NCBI GenBank assembly: GCA_023387295.1 | Contig: JAEWIG010000333.1 | Coordinates: 1-6,236, forward strand | DNA length: 6,236 bases | DNA from: Bacillota bacterium | Lineage (GTDB): Bacteria; Bacillota; Bacilli; Bacillales; Cytobacillaceae | Direction of reading: 5' to 3' | Shown: positions 1-6,056 of the stretch, piece after piece | Layout: each line of letters starts with the position of its first letter | How positions within the stretch are numbered: position 1 is the stretch's first letter | Translations under genes and position numbers: made by a program | Notes under the pieces: model-generated | Database searches by the model: none | The model's input: only the letters and a program-made list of their open reading frames with translations | What the model was told of the DNA's origin: nothing

Positions 1-26
1 AATATATGTTGTATGGAGTGAGATAC

Positions 27-791
27 ATGTTGCATCAATTTTCTAGAAATGAACTAGCGATAGGAAAAGAAGGACTTGAAAAGCTGAAGAATAGTACAGT
101 AGCTGTCCTCGGTATTGGTGGGGTGGGCACTTTTGCTGCTGAAGCTCTAGCACGTTCAGGTGTTGGGAGACTTGTACTTGTTGATAAGGATGATGTAGAT
201 ATTACAAATGTTAATAGACAAATCATTGCTTTGCTATCAACTGTTGGTCAGCCAAAAGTCGATTTAATGAAAGAGCGAATTAAGGATATTAATCCTGATT
301 GTGAAGTGATTGCGTTAAAAATGTTTTATACAGAGGAAACGTATGAACAGTTTTTCGAGCATGGACTTGATTTTGTGGTTGATGCCTCTGACACGATTTC
401 GTATAAAATTCATTTAATGAAAGAATGCTTAAAACGTAATATTCCTATGATTTCAAGTATGGGTGCAGCGAATAAAATGGACCCGACTCGTTTTCAAATT
501 GCAGATATTTCAAAAACACACACAGATCCGCTCGCCAAGGTTATTCGCACACGTTTGCGTAAAGAAGGAATTAAGAAAGGGATTCCGGTTGTGTTCTCTG
601 ATGAAAGCCCCATCGTCATTCGTGAGGATGTTAGGAAAGTGGTTGGCAAAGAGGATGCGGAAATTCGTAAGGCAAAAATGCCGCCTTCTTCCAATGCATT
701 CGTACCATCGGTTTCTGGTTTGATTATGGCAAGTTATGTTGTTAGAGAATTATTGGGTGATACTAAAATTAATCGTGTGACAAATGAATAA
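27..791 (+). CDS. tcdA: tRNA threonylcarbamoyladenosine dehydratase (TcdA/YrvM, ThiF/E1-like)
   Basis: This 254-residue protein belongs to the ThiF/MoeB/E1-like fold and closely resembles B. subtilis YrvM and E. coli TcdA (CsdL). That family uses ATP to dehydrate t6A37 of ANN-decoding tRNAs into the cyclic form ct6A. A Rossmann nucleotide-binding loop GIGGVG lies at residues 29-34. It is followed by the acidic residue D53 in LVLVD, the E1-family N-x-N-R-Q segment at 61-65, and D119-A-S-D122. An in-frame ATG exists at position 6. The start at 27 is preferred because GGAGTGA (15-21) sits 6 bases upstream and the protein then begins MLHQFSRNE, as I remember for YrvM. The gene is followed at once by its own terminator, so it is transcriptionally separate from the ABC operon downstream. 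In B. subtilis the gene follows aspS; what lies upstream here is outside the window. The family call is firm, the enzymatic role is inferred from the family. Confidence 0.93.
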   Translation: MLHQFSRNELAIGKEGLEKLKNSTVAVLGIGGVGTFAAEALARSGVGRLVLVDKDDVDITNVNRQIIALLSTVGQPKVDLMKERIKDINPDCEVIALKMFYTEETYEQFFEHGLDFVVDASDTISYKIHLMKECLKRNIPMISSMGAANKMDPTRFQIADISKTHTDPLAKVIRTRLRKEGIKKGIPVVFSDESPIVIREDVRKVVGKEDAEIRKAKMPPSSNAFVPSVSGLIMASYVVRELLGDTKINRVTNE

Positions 792-802
792 TAGAATGGA
801 GC

Positions 803-840
803 AGGACCTAGCTATTTCAATGATAGTTAGGTCCTTTTTT
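803..840 (+). terminator. Rho-independent terminator after tcdA
   Basis: A 13-bp stem (803-815 paired with 823-835, one G-U pair at 811/827) encloses a 7-base loop and runs directly into six T residues (835-840). It begins 11 bases after the tcdA stop codon, so it should end the tcdA transcript and insulate the following operon. Confidence 0.93.
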
Positions 841-882
841 AATTATGAAGATAAACCATTTTAACAAAATTTACTAAAGAGA

Positions 883-912
883 TTGACTTTTAAAGATGTA
901 TCAGTGTACTAT
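883..912 (+). promoter_or_regulatory. Probable sigma-A promoter of the ABC operon
   Basis: TTGACT (883-888, 5 of 6 to consensus) and TACTAT (907-912, 4 of 6) are separated by 18 bases. Transcription would start near 919-920, about 20 bases before the ribosome binding site of the first operon gene. It lies in the only sizeable gap before the operon, downstream of the tcdA terminator. The -10 is imperfect and the spacing is one base over the optimum, so moderate intrinsic strength is expected. The assignment is by eye. Confidence 0.7.
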
Positions 913-926
913 CTAACTAGAACACT
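903..926 (+). promoter_or_regulatory. Candidate YtrA-type GntR operator
   Basis: The imperfect palindrome has arms AGTGTACTA (903-911) and TAGAACACT (918-926), which match at 8 of 9 positions around a 6-base centre. It covers the -10 hexamer and the expected start site, where a bound repressor would block RNA polymerase. From memory, B. subtilis YtrA recognises AGTGTA, 13 bases, TACACT; here the AGTGT and ACACT ends are separated by 14 bases rather than 15, so spacing is one base shorter. A YtrA-like GntR gene is second in the operon, which supports autoregulation. Binding itself is inference. Confidence 0.7.
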
Positions 927-949
927 AAAACAATTCTGGAGGAGAATTC

Positions 950-1741
950 ATGAAGGCCTTTCAAGGTTTAATTAGGAAGGAATTAAAGCTTTCGAAAAAT
1001 CTATTTTTATTTAGCCTATTAGCCATGTTCGTGATTGTCTTACTTGGATTAGGATTAGAAAGGTATTTTCAAGCGCCTGAGATTTTCACGATCATAACCG
1101 TAACTGTTTTTTTTATGCATGTTTTATTCATACCAGCTTGCTTATTTAATTCACTAAAAACGGAAGCGCAGACCCAGTTGTGGTTGCATAATCCAAATAG
1201 TGGCTCTATCCTTTTTCTAGCTAAATTGCTTTCATGTATTATTTATTTTCTATGCTCAATTGTTATCGCATTCATATTAGCCCAATTGGGCATGAATCAT
1301 GCCATTTCGCATGAGGTCATTACTGATTTACCGATTACACAATCACTATCAAATTTATGGCTGTCTAGTTTTATTATTTTTTTCATATCGATTTTCATGG
1401 GAATTTGGCTCTTATTATACTGGTCCTTTTATCATGCATTAAAAAACATTCCCATCATTAGATTTCTGCGATGGCCAATTATGATTGCTTCTTGGCTTTT
1501 CATCACATTTGTTGAGAATTACCTCTTAAACCAACCATGGTATCAAAAGATAAAAAAACTTGGAACGATTCAAATTGATTCCATTCCGTTCATTCGAATT
1601 GAATCAGGTGGTAATTCATTTACTGCTGGAGTTAATAATACAGTCGAATTTTCGATCATGAACGGTGTTATTTATACTGCCCTTACCGTGTCTGTTTTTG
1701 CCCTTGCAGTTTGGCTTTTAGAGCGGAAGGTAGAGGTGTAA
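950..1741 (+). CDS. ABC transporter membrane protein, YhcE-like
   Basis: This 263-residue integral membrane protein has about six hydrophobic segments (roughly residues 18-36, 46-66, 87-112, 136-160, 170-192 and 238-257). After the second segment a cytoplasmic-looking loop carries QLWLHNPNSGSILFLAKL (76-93), similar to the W-L-H-N-P segment I associate with permeases encoded next to YtrA-type regulators. It has no ATPase motifs and probably serves as the membrane partner of the ATPase encoded two genes downstream. It starts at an ATG preceded by GGAGGAG (938-944) and is the first gene after the candidate operator. The gntR-family gene follows 4 bases after its stop. Order and length correspond to B. 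subtilis YhcE, a poorly characterised protein. The substrate is unknown. Confidence 0.75.
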   Translation: MKAFQGLIRKELKLSKNLFLFSLLAMFVIVLLGLGLERYFQAPEIFTIITVTVFFMHVLFIPACLFNSLKTEAQTQLWLHNPNSGSILFLAKLLSCIIYFLCSIVIAFILAQLGMNHAISHEVITDLPITQSLSNLWLSSFIIFFISIFMGIWLLLYWSFYHALKNIPIIRFLRWPIMIASWLFITFVENYLLNQPWYQKIKKLGTIQIDSIPFIRIESGGNSFTAGVNNTVEFSIMNGVIYTALTVSVFALAVWLLERKVEV

Positions 1742-1745
1742 GGTT

Positions 1746-2120
1746 ATGGGAAAAGAATTTGATAATTCAAAGCCAATTTATATGCAAATCATTGAAAAAA
1801 TAAACCAGCAAATTATTCGCGGCGAAATCATGCCAGGCAATAAACTTCCATCAGTAAGAGAAATGGCCGTGCAAATGGGTGTCAATCCAAACACGATTCA
1901 AAGAACGTACAGTGAGTTGGAGAGGATGGAGATTGTGGAGACGAAGCGGGGACAAGGGACATTTGTAACAGAGAATATCGCCTTAATAGCAGAGTTGAAA
2001 TTTCGTTTACAGATGGATGTAATTGAAGCTTTTGTTTTGAATATGAAGGAGTTAGGGTTTACGGAAGAAGAGATGCTCCTTGGTTTACAAGCCTTCATTA
2101 ATGGAAAGGCGGGGGATTAG
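1746..2120 (+). CDS. GntR-family transcriptional repressor, YtrA subfamily (YhcF-like)
   Basis: This short regulator has 124 residues. An N-terminal winged helix-turn-helix spans about residues 10-75, with the GntR signature from G31-N-K-L-P-S-V-R-E through the recognition helix at about 46-58 and the wing RGQGTFV at 68-74. Only about 50 residues follow, predicted as two helices for dimerisation. This small C-terminal part without a ligand-binding FadR, HutC or aminotransferase domain is the hallmark of the YtrA subfamily, whose members usually repress ABC-transporter operons that contain their own gene. The start codon lies 4 bases after the preceding stop, with AGAGGTG (1732-1738) inside the end of the previous gene as ribosome binding site. 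The ATPase gene starts 1 base after its stop, so translational coupling is likely. The operator candidate is at 903-926. The inducing signal is not visible in the sequence. Confidence 0.93.
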   Translation: MGKEFDNSKPIYMQIIEKINQQIIRGEIMPGNKLPSVREMAVQMGVNPNTIQRTYSELERMEIVETKRGQGTFVTENIALIAELKFRLQMDVIEAFVLNMKELGFTEEEMLLGLQAFINGKAGD

Positions 2121-2121
2121 C

Positions 2122-2814
2122 ATGATTGAATTTCAGCAGGTTACAAAAAAGTATGGAGCGGAACGAGGACTAGATAATATTAGTCTTAACCTAGAAAAAG
2201 GCAAGATCTACGGGTTGCTTGGACCGAATGGAAGCGGGAAATCAACGACCCTAAAGTTAATTGCAGGATTAGTCCATCCCACATCTGGCAGTGTTTCTGT
2301 AAATGGGAAGAATGTGACCCGACGAATCGCAAGCGAAGTTTCTTATTTAACAGAGCTGGATATGTTTTATGAGACATTTAAGGTCAAAGACATGATTGAT
2401 TTTTATGAAACTCAATTTTCTGATTTCAATTTAGAACGTGCTCATGAGTTACTTCAATTTATGAAGTTAGATAGGACAAAAAAAATTAAACAATTATCAA
2501 AAGGAAACCGTGGACGTCTGAAGCTCGTTCTCTCTTTAGCAAGAGATGCTAAAGTAATTCTTTTAGATGAACCATTTTCAGGGCTTGATCCGATGGTTAG
2601 AGAATCAATTGTGAAAGGCTTGCTTTCTTTTATCGATTTCGCAAATCAAACAGTTGTAATCGCTACACATGAAATAGATGAGATTGAGTCTTTACTTGAT
2701 GAAGTAATCGCTATTCAAAATGGCAAAGTTATCGCTCATCATAATGTTGAGGAACTTCGAGCAGAGAAAGGCTTATCAATAATTGAATGGATGAAAAATA
2801 CGTTTACCGCATAA
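2122..2814 (+). CDS. ABC transporter ATP-binding protein, YhcG/YtrB-like
   Basis: This 230-residue stand-alone nucleotide-binding domain energises an ABC exporter on the inner face of the membrane. Visible motifs are Walker A GPNGSGKST (34-42), Walker B ending VILLDEP with E150, D-loop GLDP (154-157) and switch histidine H183. The signature is LSKGNRGRL (125-133) instead of LSGGQ, and the Q-loop position appears to be T77-E78 rather than Gln. The ATP-hydrolysis residues are intact. The ATG at 2122 is chosen over an in-frame ATG at 2080 because the latter would overlap the regulator gene by 41 bases and add 14 residues before the normal ABC beginning (MIEFQQVTKKYG). The purine-rich AAGGCGGGGG (2106-2115) precedes 2122. 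Length and position match B. subtilis YhcG. The likely membrane partner is the YhcE-like protein. Confidence 0.92.
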   Translation: MIEFQQVTKKYGAERGLDNISLNLEKGKIYGLLGPNGSGKSTTLKLIAGLVHPTSGSVSVNGKNVTRRIASEVSYLTELDMFYETFKVKDMIDFYETQFSDFNLERAHELLQFMKLDRTKKIKQLSKGNRGRLKLVLSLARDAKVILLDEPFSGLDPMVRESIVKGLLSFIDFANQTVVIATHEIDEIESLLDEVIAIQNGKVIAHHNVEELRAEKGLSIIEWMKNTFTA

Positions 2815-2815
2815 A

Positions 2816-2824
2816 GGGAGGAGG
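2816..2824 (+). promoter_or_regulatory. Strong ribosome binding site fixing a TTG start
   Basis: GGGAGGAGG ends 6 bases before TTG at 2831. No ATG in the same frame lies near, and the reading frame from TTG gives a complete membrane protein, so this site decides the start. Confidence 0.85.
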
Positions 2825-2830
2825 ATTAAT

Positions 2831-3145
2831 TTGAATACAAATAAGCTACTTGCATCATTAAACTATTTTAGTATTTTTTTTGCTGGAATTATTTTTCCGA
2901 TTGTTGTTTATCTCATAGGTGAAGATAAAAAAGTGAAAAATCATGCAAAACGGGCACTGATTTCTCATCTTATCTTATTAATTCCTGTACCATTCATGAT
3001 TTATGGAATTATTACAGGTGCTGCGGACGGAATGTCATTGTTTTTCATTGTTAGTATTGCAGTATTTATTCTCTTGAATTTAGTAGTCGTTATTTGGAAC
3101 TTAGTTAATGGAATAAAGATTATCGCGAGAGATGAGTTTTATTGA
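2831..3145 (+). CDS. Small DUF4870-like membrane protein
   Basis: This 104-residue protein starts at TTG behind a near-perfect Shine-Dalgarno sequence. It has three hydrophobic segments (about residues 10-29, 43-63 and 68-92). The short charged loop after the first segment reads EDKKVKNHAKRAL (31-43), and the end reads NLVNGIKII. First segment, N-H-A-K/R-x-A-L, two helices and a closing W-N-x-x-x-G-I-K (89-96) is the pattern I know from DUF4870 (Tic20-like) proteins, whose biochemical function is not established. It sits between the two ATPase genes of the operon, 16 bases after the first and 53 before the second. B. subtilis yhcEFGHI, as I remember it, lacks a gene here. An accessory subunit or modulator of the transporter is plausible. 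It has no leader or cysteine pattern suggesting a bacteriocin. Confidence 0.75.
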   Translation: MNTNKLLASLNYFSIFFAGIIFPIVVYLIGEDKKVKNHAKRALISHLILLIPVPFMIYGIITGAADGMSLFFIVSIAVFILLNLVVVIWNLVNGIKIIARDEFY

Positions 3146-3173
3146 AAAATCTTTGTATAGAATATTACAGGGC

Positions 3174-3188
3174 CCTTTAATAAAGGAG
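3174..3188 (+). promoter_or_regulatory. Ribosome binding site in a small inverted repeat
   Basis: CCTTT (3174-3178) can pair with AAAGG (3182-3186) across a 3-base loop. The right arm is part of AAAGGAG (3182-3188), the ribosome binding site for the GTG start at 3199. The stem is only 5 bp, so any effect on translation would be modest. Confidence 0.4.
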
Positions 3189-3198
3189 AGAGAAGATA

Positions 3199-4125
3199 GT
3201 GGAACCCTTATTAGAAATCCAAAATGTTACAAAAATAATTAAAGGAAAAACCATCATTGATTCACTTAGTTTCGAAGTGAATAAGGGGGAAGTCTTTGGC
3301 TTCCTCGGTCCAAATGGTGCCGGAAAAACAACAACAATTCGCATGATTGTTGGATTAATAGGGATAACATCAGGCGATATAAAAATACTAGGACACAGTA
3401 TTAAAACTGATTTTGAAGAAGCGGTATCAAGTATTGGTGCGATTGTTGAAAATCCGGAAATGTATAAATTTATGACTGGTTATCAAAATTTAATCCATTA
3501 TGCCAGAATGTCTAATGGAGTATCCAAAAAGAAAATAGATGAAACGGTTGAGCTTGTTGGATTAACCGATCGTATTCACGATAAGGTGAAAACATATTCA
3601 CTAGGGATGAGACAAAGATTAGGGTTAGCGCAATGCTTACTCCATGACCCGAAGCTATTAATTCTTGATGAACCAACAAATGGATTAGATCCTGCGGGAA
3701 TAAGAGAGATTCGTGATCATTTACGAATGTTAGCAAGAGAAAAGGGAATGGCCGTCATCGTCTCAAGTCATCTACTTTCAGAAATGGAAATGATGTGCGA
3801 CCGGATTGGTATTATTCAAAATGGAAAACTCATTGATGTTCAAGAAATAAAAGATTTCGTAAACGGAAATGAAAAGGTGTATGAGTTTGAAGTGAAGGAA
3901 CAAGAAAAAGTCATTATCCTATTGAAGGAACTGTTTCCTACAAACGAAATTAAACAGACGAACTATGGAGTTATGTTGCCGCTATTAAAAGAAAATGTAC
4001 CTGCACTTGTAAAAAAACTGGTTGAAAACGAAATCGAGATTTATGGCATTAAGGAAGTTACAAAAACGCTAGAAGACAGATTCCTTGAAGTGACATCACA
4101 TAAGGAGGACATGCGCCATGCTTAA
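3199..4125 (+). CDS. ABC transporter ATP-binding protein, BcrA/YhcH-like
   Basis: This 308-residue protein has an N-terminal ABC ATPase domain (about 1-215) and a roughly 90-residue C-terminal extension of the type seen in bacitracin-resistance BcrA-like ATPases. Motifs are Walker A GPNGAGKTT (37-45), signature YSLGMRQRLGLA (133-144), Walker B LLILDEP (153-159, E158), D-loop GLDP (162-165) and switch histidine H191. The Q-loop region reads VENPEMY (83-89), with Glu in place of Gln as I recall for BcrA relatives. It begins at GTG; AAAGGAG (3182-3188) lies 10 bases upstream and the ABC fold begins directly (EPLLEIQNVTK). Its stop codon overlaps the start of the permease gene by 8 bases, so the two are probably translationally coupled and act as a pair. 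Position and length fit B. subtilis YhcH. The BcrA resemblance does not prove bacitracin transport. Confidence 0.92.
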   Translation: MEPLLEIQNVTKIIKGKTIIDSLSFEVNKGEVFGFLGPNGAGKTTTIRMIVGLIGITSGDIKILGHSIKTDFEEAVSSIGAIVENPEMYKFMTGYQNLIHYARMSNGVSKKKIDETVELVGLTDRIHDKVKTYSLGMRQRLGLAQCLLHDPKLLILDEPTNGLDPAGIREIRDHLRMLAREKGMAVIVSSHLLSEMEMMCDRIGIIQNGKLIDVQEIKDFVNGNEKVYEFEVKEQEKVIILLKELFPTNEIKQTNYGVMLPLLKENVPALVKKLVENEIEIYGIKEVTKTLEDRFLEVTSHKEDMRHA

Positions 4126-5077
4126 ACTTATACAAAATGAATGGATGAAAATCTTTAAGCGACCAGGCACATATGTGATGATTGGGATTTTACTGTTAAT
4201 CACAACTGTCGCAGGAGGTTTTATTAAATTTCAAGAATCGAAAGGGACAGTGCCTGATAATACAGAATGGCAACGAGGACTCCAAACTCAGAATGAAAGC
4301 TACATGAAACAATTGGATGAAATGGGAGATGCCGCCCCTGAGAATGTTAAGATACAATTTGAACGGCAAATGGCGATTAATAACTATAGATTGGAACATA
4401 ATATTTCGCCAAATGAGGATTATACCATCTGGGGATTTGTAACCGATGCTGCGCTATCAATCGATTTCATCGGATTATTTACTATCATTATTGCCGCAGG
4501 AATTGTCGCAAGTGAGTTTAATTGGGGAACGATAAAACTTCTACTCATTCGGCCAATAAAACGTGGGAAAATATTATTATCGAAGTATATTACCGTATTG
4601 CTCTTTGGATTATTTATGCTCACCCTTCTATTTGTATATTCGGCTGGATTAGGTGCCGTACTATTCGGAATGCCTGAAAACCCTATCCCATATTTAAATT
4701 ATTTCGATGGGAAAGTAACAGAGCAAAGTATGTTTACTCATCTAGTTATTTATTTTGGGTTGAGATCAATTAATATGGTCATGCTTGCAACAATGGCATT
4801 TATGATTTCAGCTGCATTTCGCAATAGTTCACTAGCTATTGGTTTATCACTATTCCTATTCTTAATGGGTGAACAAATAACATTGCTTATTGCAACGAAG
4901 TTTGATTGGGCTAAATATATTTTGTTTGCAAACACAGATTTGCTTCAATACTTTGAGGGCTCACCGATGGTTAATGGAATGACGATTTCGTTTTCAATTA
5001 TCATACTTGCTTTATATTTTCTTTTGTTCCAGTTCATCGCCTTCTATGTATTTAATAAGCGGGATGTCGCTGCTTGA
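4118..5077 (+). CDS. ABC-2 type transporter permease, YhcI-like
   Basis: This 319-residue permease is predicted to pair with the BcrA-like ATPase encoded just upstream. It has about six membrane segments (roughly 17-37, 113-133, 153-183, 208-232, 236-260 and 289-313). A hydrophilic loop of about 70 residues (40-110) between the first two would face outward. After segment two comes the ABC-2 coupling region E133-F-N-W-G-T, LLLIRP (141-146), R149 and K156, the cytoplasmic stretch that contacts the ATPase. The C-terminus FNKRDVAA is typical of this family. AAGGAGG (4102-4108) lies 9 bases before the ATG, inside the end of the ATPase gene. An upstream ATG at 4111 belongs to the ATPase frame. Length and position match B. 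subtilis YhcI. The substrate cannot be read from the sequence; lipid-linked or peptide compounds at the envelope are the usual guess. Confidence 0.9.
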   Translation: MLKLIQNEWMKIFKRPGTYVMIGILLLITTVAGGFIKFQESKGTVPDNTEWQRGLQTQNESYMKQLDEMGDAAPENVKIQFERQMAINNYRLEHNISPNEDYTIWGFVTDAALSIDFIGLFTIIIAAGIVASEFNWGTIKLLLIRPIKRGKILLSKYITVLLFGLFMLTLLFVYSAGLGAVLFGMPENPIPYLNYFDGKVTEQSMFTHLVIYFGLRSINMVMLATMAFMISAAFRNSSLAIGLSLFLFLMGEQITLLIATKFDWAKYILFANTDLLQYFEGSPMVNGMTISFSIIILALYFLLFQFIAFYVFNKRDVAA

Positions 5078-5152
5078 TGAAGTTTTGTTACTCCTCTCTA
5101 AAAAGCAAAGAGTTAAAGATTTTGTAAAACTTTATAGCTTAGGAGGCTGGAC

Positions 5153-5764
5153 ATGCAAGTAGTTAATTTATTAATGAGTGCAATCTTACAAGCGCTTTTA
5201 TTTTCAATCATTCCATTTGTTTGGTGGTTACTTGCGGGGAGAAAAGAGAGTGGTTTTTTTGCATGGTTAGGTTTAAAAATACCTATTATAAAAGACAAAC
5301 GTAAATATGCGATAACGTTTATTGGAACAATCATTCTTTTGACCATTCCATCATTATTCATTATTCCGATCTTTCTCGATAAATCTATCATAGCTACATC
5401 ACAATTTTCAGGGCAAGGTGTTACAGCAATCATTCCTGTCCTCATTTATGCATTTTTACAGACAGGATTTTCAGAAGAACTATTTTTTAGAGGTTTTTTG
5501 ACAAAACGGCTTATTCATAAATTTGGTTTCCAAAAAGGTAACGTTATTCAAGGTTTATTATTTGGACTTCTACATGGAATCATGTTTGCATCAAGCTCAG
5601 GTATATTGGGGGCAACCTTAATTATCTTATTTACTAGTGTTGTAGGTTGGTTAATGGGGTGGATAAATGAAAAATTATCCGACGGCTCTATCGTTTCAAG
5701 TTGGATGCTTCATGGCTGTGCCAACACTTTAGCATCGATAGTGGCAATGTTTAATATCTTATAG
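5153..5764 (+). CDS. CPBP family intramembrane metalloprotease-like protein
   Basis: This 203-residue, strongly hydrophobic protein carries all three conserved CPBP (Abi/CAAX protease and bacteriocin-processing) motifs: E108-E109-x-x-x-R113, F137-x-x-x-H141 and H187-x-x-x-N191. In studied members the Glu and His residues form the active site inside the membrane; roles include prenyl-protein processing, bacteriocin self-immunity and regulated proteolysis. Hydrophobic segments fall at about 6-28, 53-75, 90-106, 131-146, 150-170 and 180-200. AGGAGG (5141-5146) is 6 bases before the ATG. The gap to the permease gene is 75 bases with no clear terminator or promoter by eye, so read-through from the ABC operon is possible. 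A terminator follows at 5841-5869. The family is secure, the substrate is unknown. Confidence 0.92.
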   Translation: MQVVNLLMSAILQALLFSIIPFVWWLLAGRKESGFFAWLGLKIPIIKDKRKYAITFIGTIILLTIPSLFIIPIFLDKSIIATSQFSGQGVTAIIPVLIYAFLQTGFSEELFFRGFLTKRLIHKFGFQKGNVIQGLLFGLLHGIMFASSSGILGATLIILFTSVVGWLMGWINEKLSDGSIVSSWMLHGCANTLASIVAMFNIL

Positions 5765-5840
5765 ATGTATAAGAGAATTAGAATGGGATTTTAGTGTAGA
5801 ATTCAAATAAAGTCACGATGTTTATATAAAAGTTTGTTTA

Positions 5841-5869
5841 AAATCCTGTGTTGATATGCAGGGTTTTTT
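5841..5869 (+). terminator. Rho-independent terminator after the CPBP gene
   Basis: Bases 5841-5851 can pair with 5856-5866 around a TGAT loop. The core CCTG/CAGG is strong and there are three G-U pairs. The stem runs into six T residues (5864-5869). It lies 77 bases after the CPBP stop and probably ends the plus-strand transcription unit. Confidence 0.8.
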
Positions 5870-5981
5870 CTTATTCTACAAGTGTTGATTGGGAGTATCC
5901 GGAGGACTCTCATTATCGTCTCACACTTAAACGATATATTAAATTCCAAAACAACAGAAACCAAAAAGGTAATAGGAATAA

Positions 5982-6038
5982 CACACATGTTGATTAACCA
6001 AAATCATCCAGCGTTTATTTGGTTAATTAACATGTGTG
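5982..6038. repeat. 21-bp inverted repeat, probable (bidirectional) terminator hairpin
   Basis: Arms 5982-6002 and 6018-6038 are complementary at 20 of 21 positions, and the exception (5992/6028) is a G-T that still pairs as G-U in plus-strand RNA. The loop is 15 bases. The arm reads CACACATGTT outward and AACCAAA next to the loop. It lies between convergent genes. In the minus direction it is followed by a T-rich stretch (TTATTCCTATT), so it could terminate the ferrochelatase-like gene. Neither side has a classic uninterrupted T-run. Confidence 0.75.
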
Positions 6039-6056
6039 ATTGGCTTTATTTCTAAT

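Noticed and set aside
6..26. Upstream ATG at 6 as the tcdA start
   Set aside because: The seven extra residues are not expected in the family, and GGAGTGA is correctly spaced for the ATG at 27.
2080..2121. Longer start for the first ATPase at an ATG at 2080
   Set aside because: It would overlap the regulator gene by 41 bases and add 14 residues not fitting the ABC fold; the ATG at 2122 has a purine-rich ribosome binding site and gives the normal N-terminus.
2831..3145. Bacteriocin or holin identity for the small membrane protein
   Set aside because: There is no leader, double-glycine or cysteine pattern; the N-H-A-K-R-A-L loop and terminal N-G-I-K fit DUF4870 better.
5078..5152. Independent promoter before the CPBP gene
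   Set aside because: TTGTTA (5085-5090) has no acceptable -10 at 16-18 bases, so no promoter is claimed.
5113..5445. 110-codon minus-strand reading frame
   Set aside because: It lies antisense to the CPBP gene, which has clear family motifs; the frame is a shadow.
5793..5817. Second YtrA-type operator after the CPBP gene, because AGTGTA occurs at 5793-5798
   Set aside because: No matching TACACT-like half-site is found at the required spacing.
5803..5988. 61-codon minus-strand reading frame in the intergenic region
   Set aside because: It spans the terminator and one hairpin arm, has no recognisable domain and no convincing ribosome binding site.
5982..6038. Integron attC site or chromosomal dif site
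   Set aside because: The long perfect stem lacks integron core-site architecture and does not resemble the Bacillus dif sequence.
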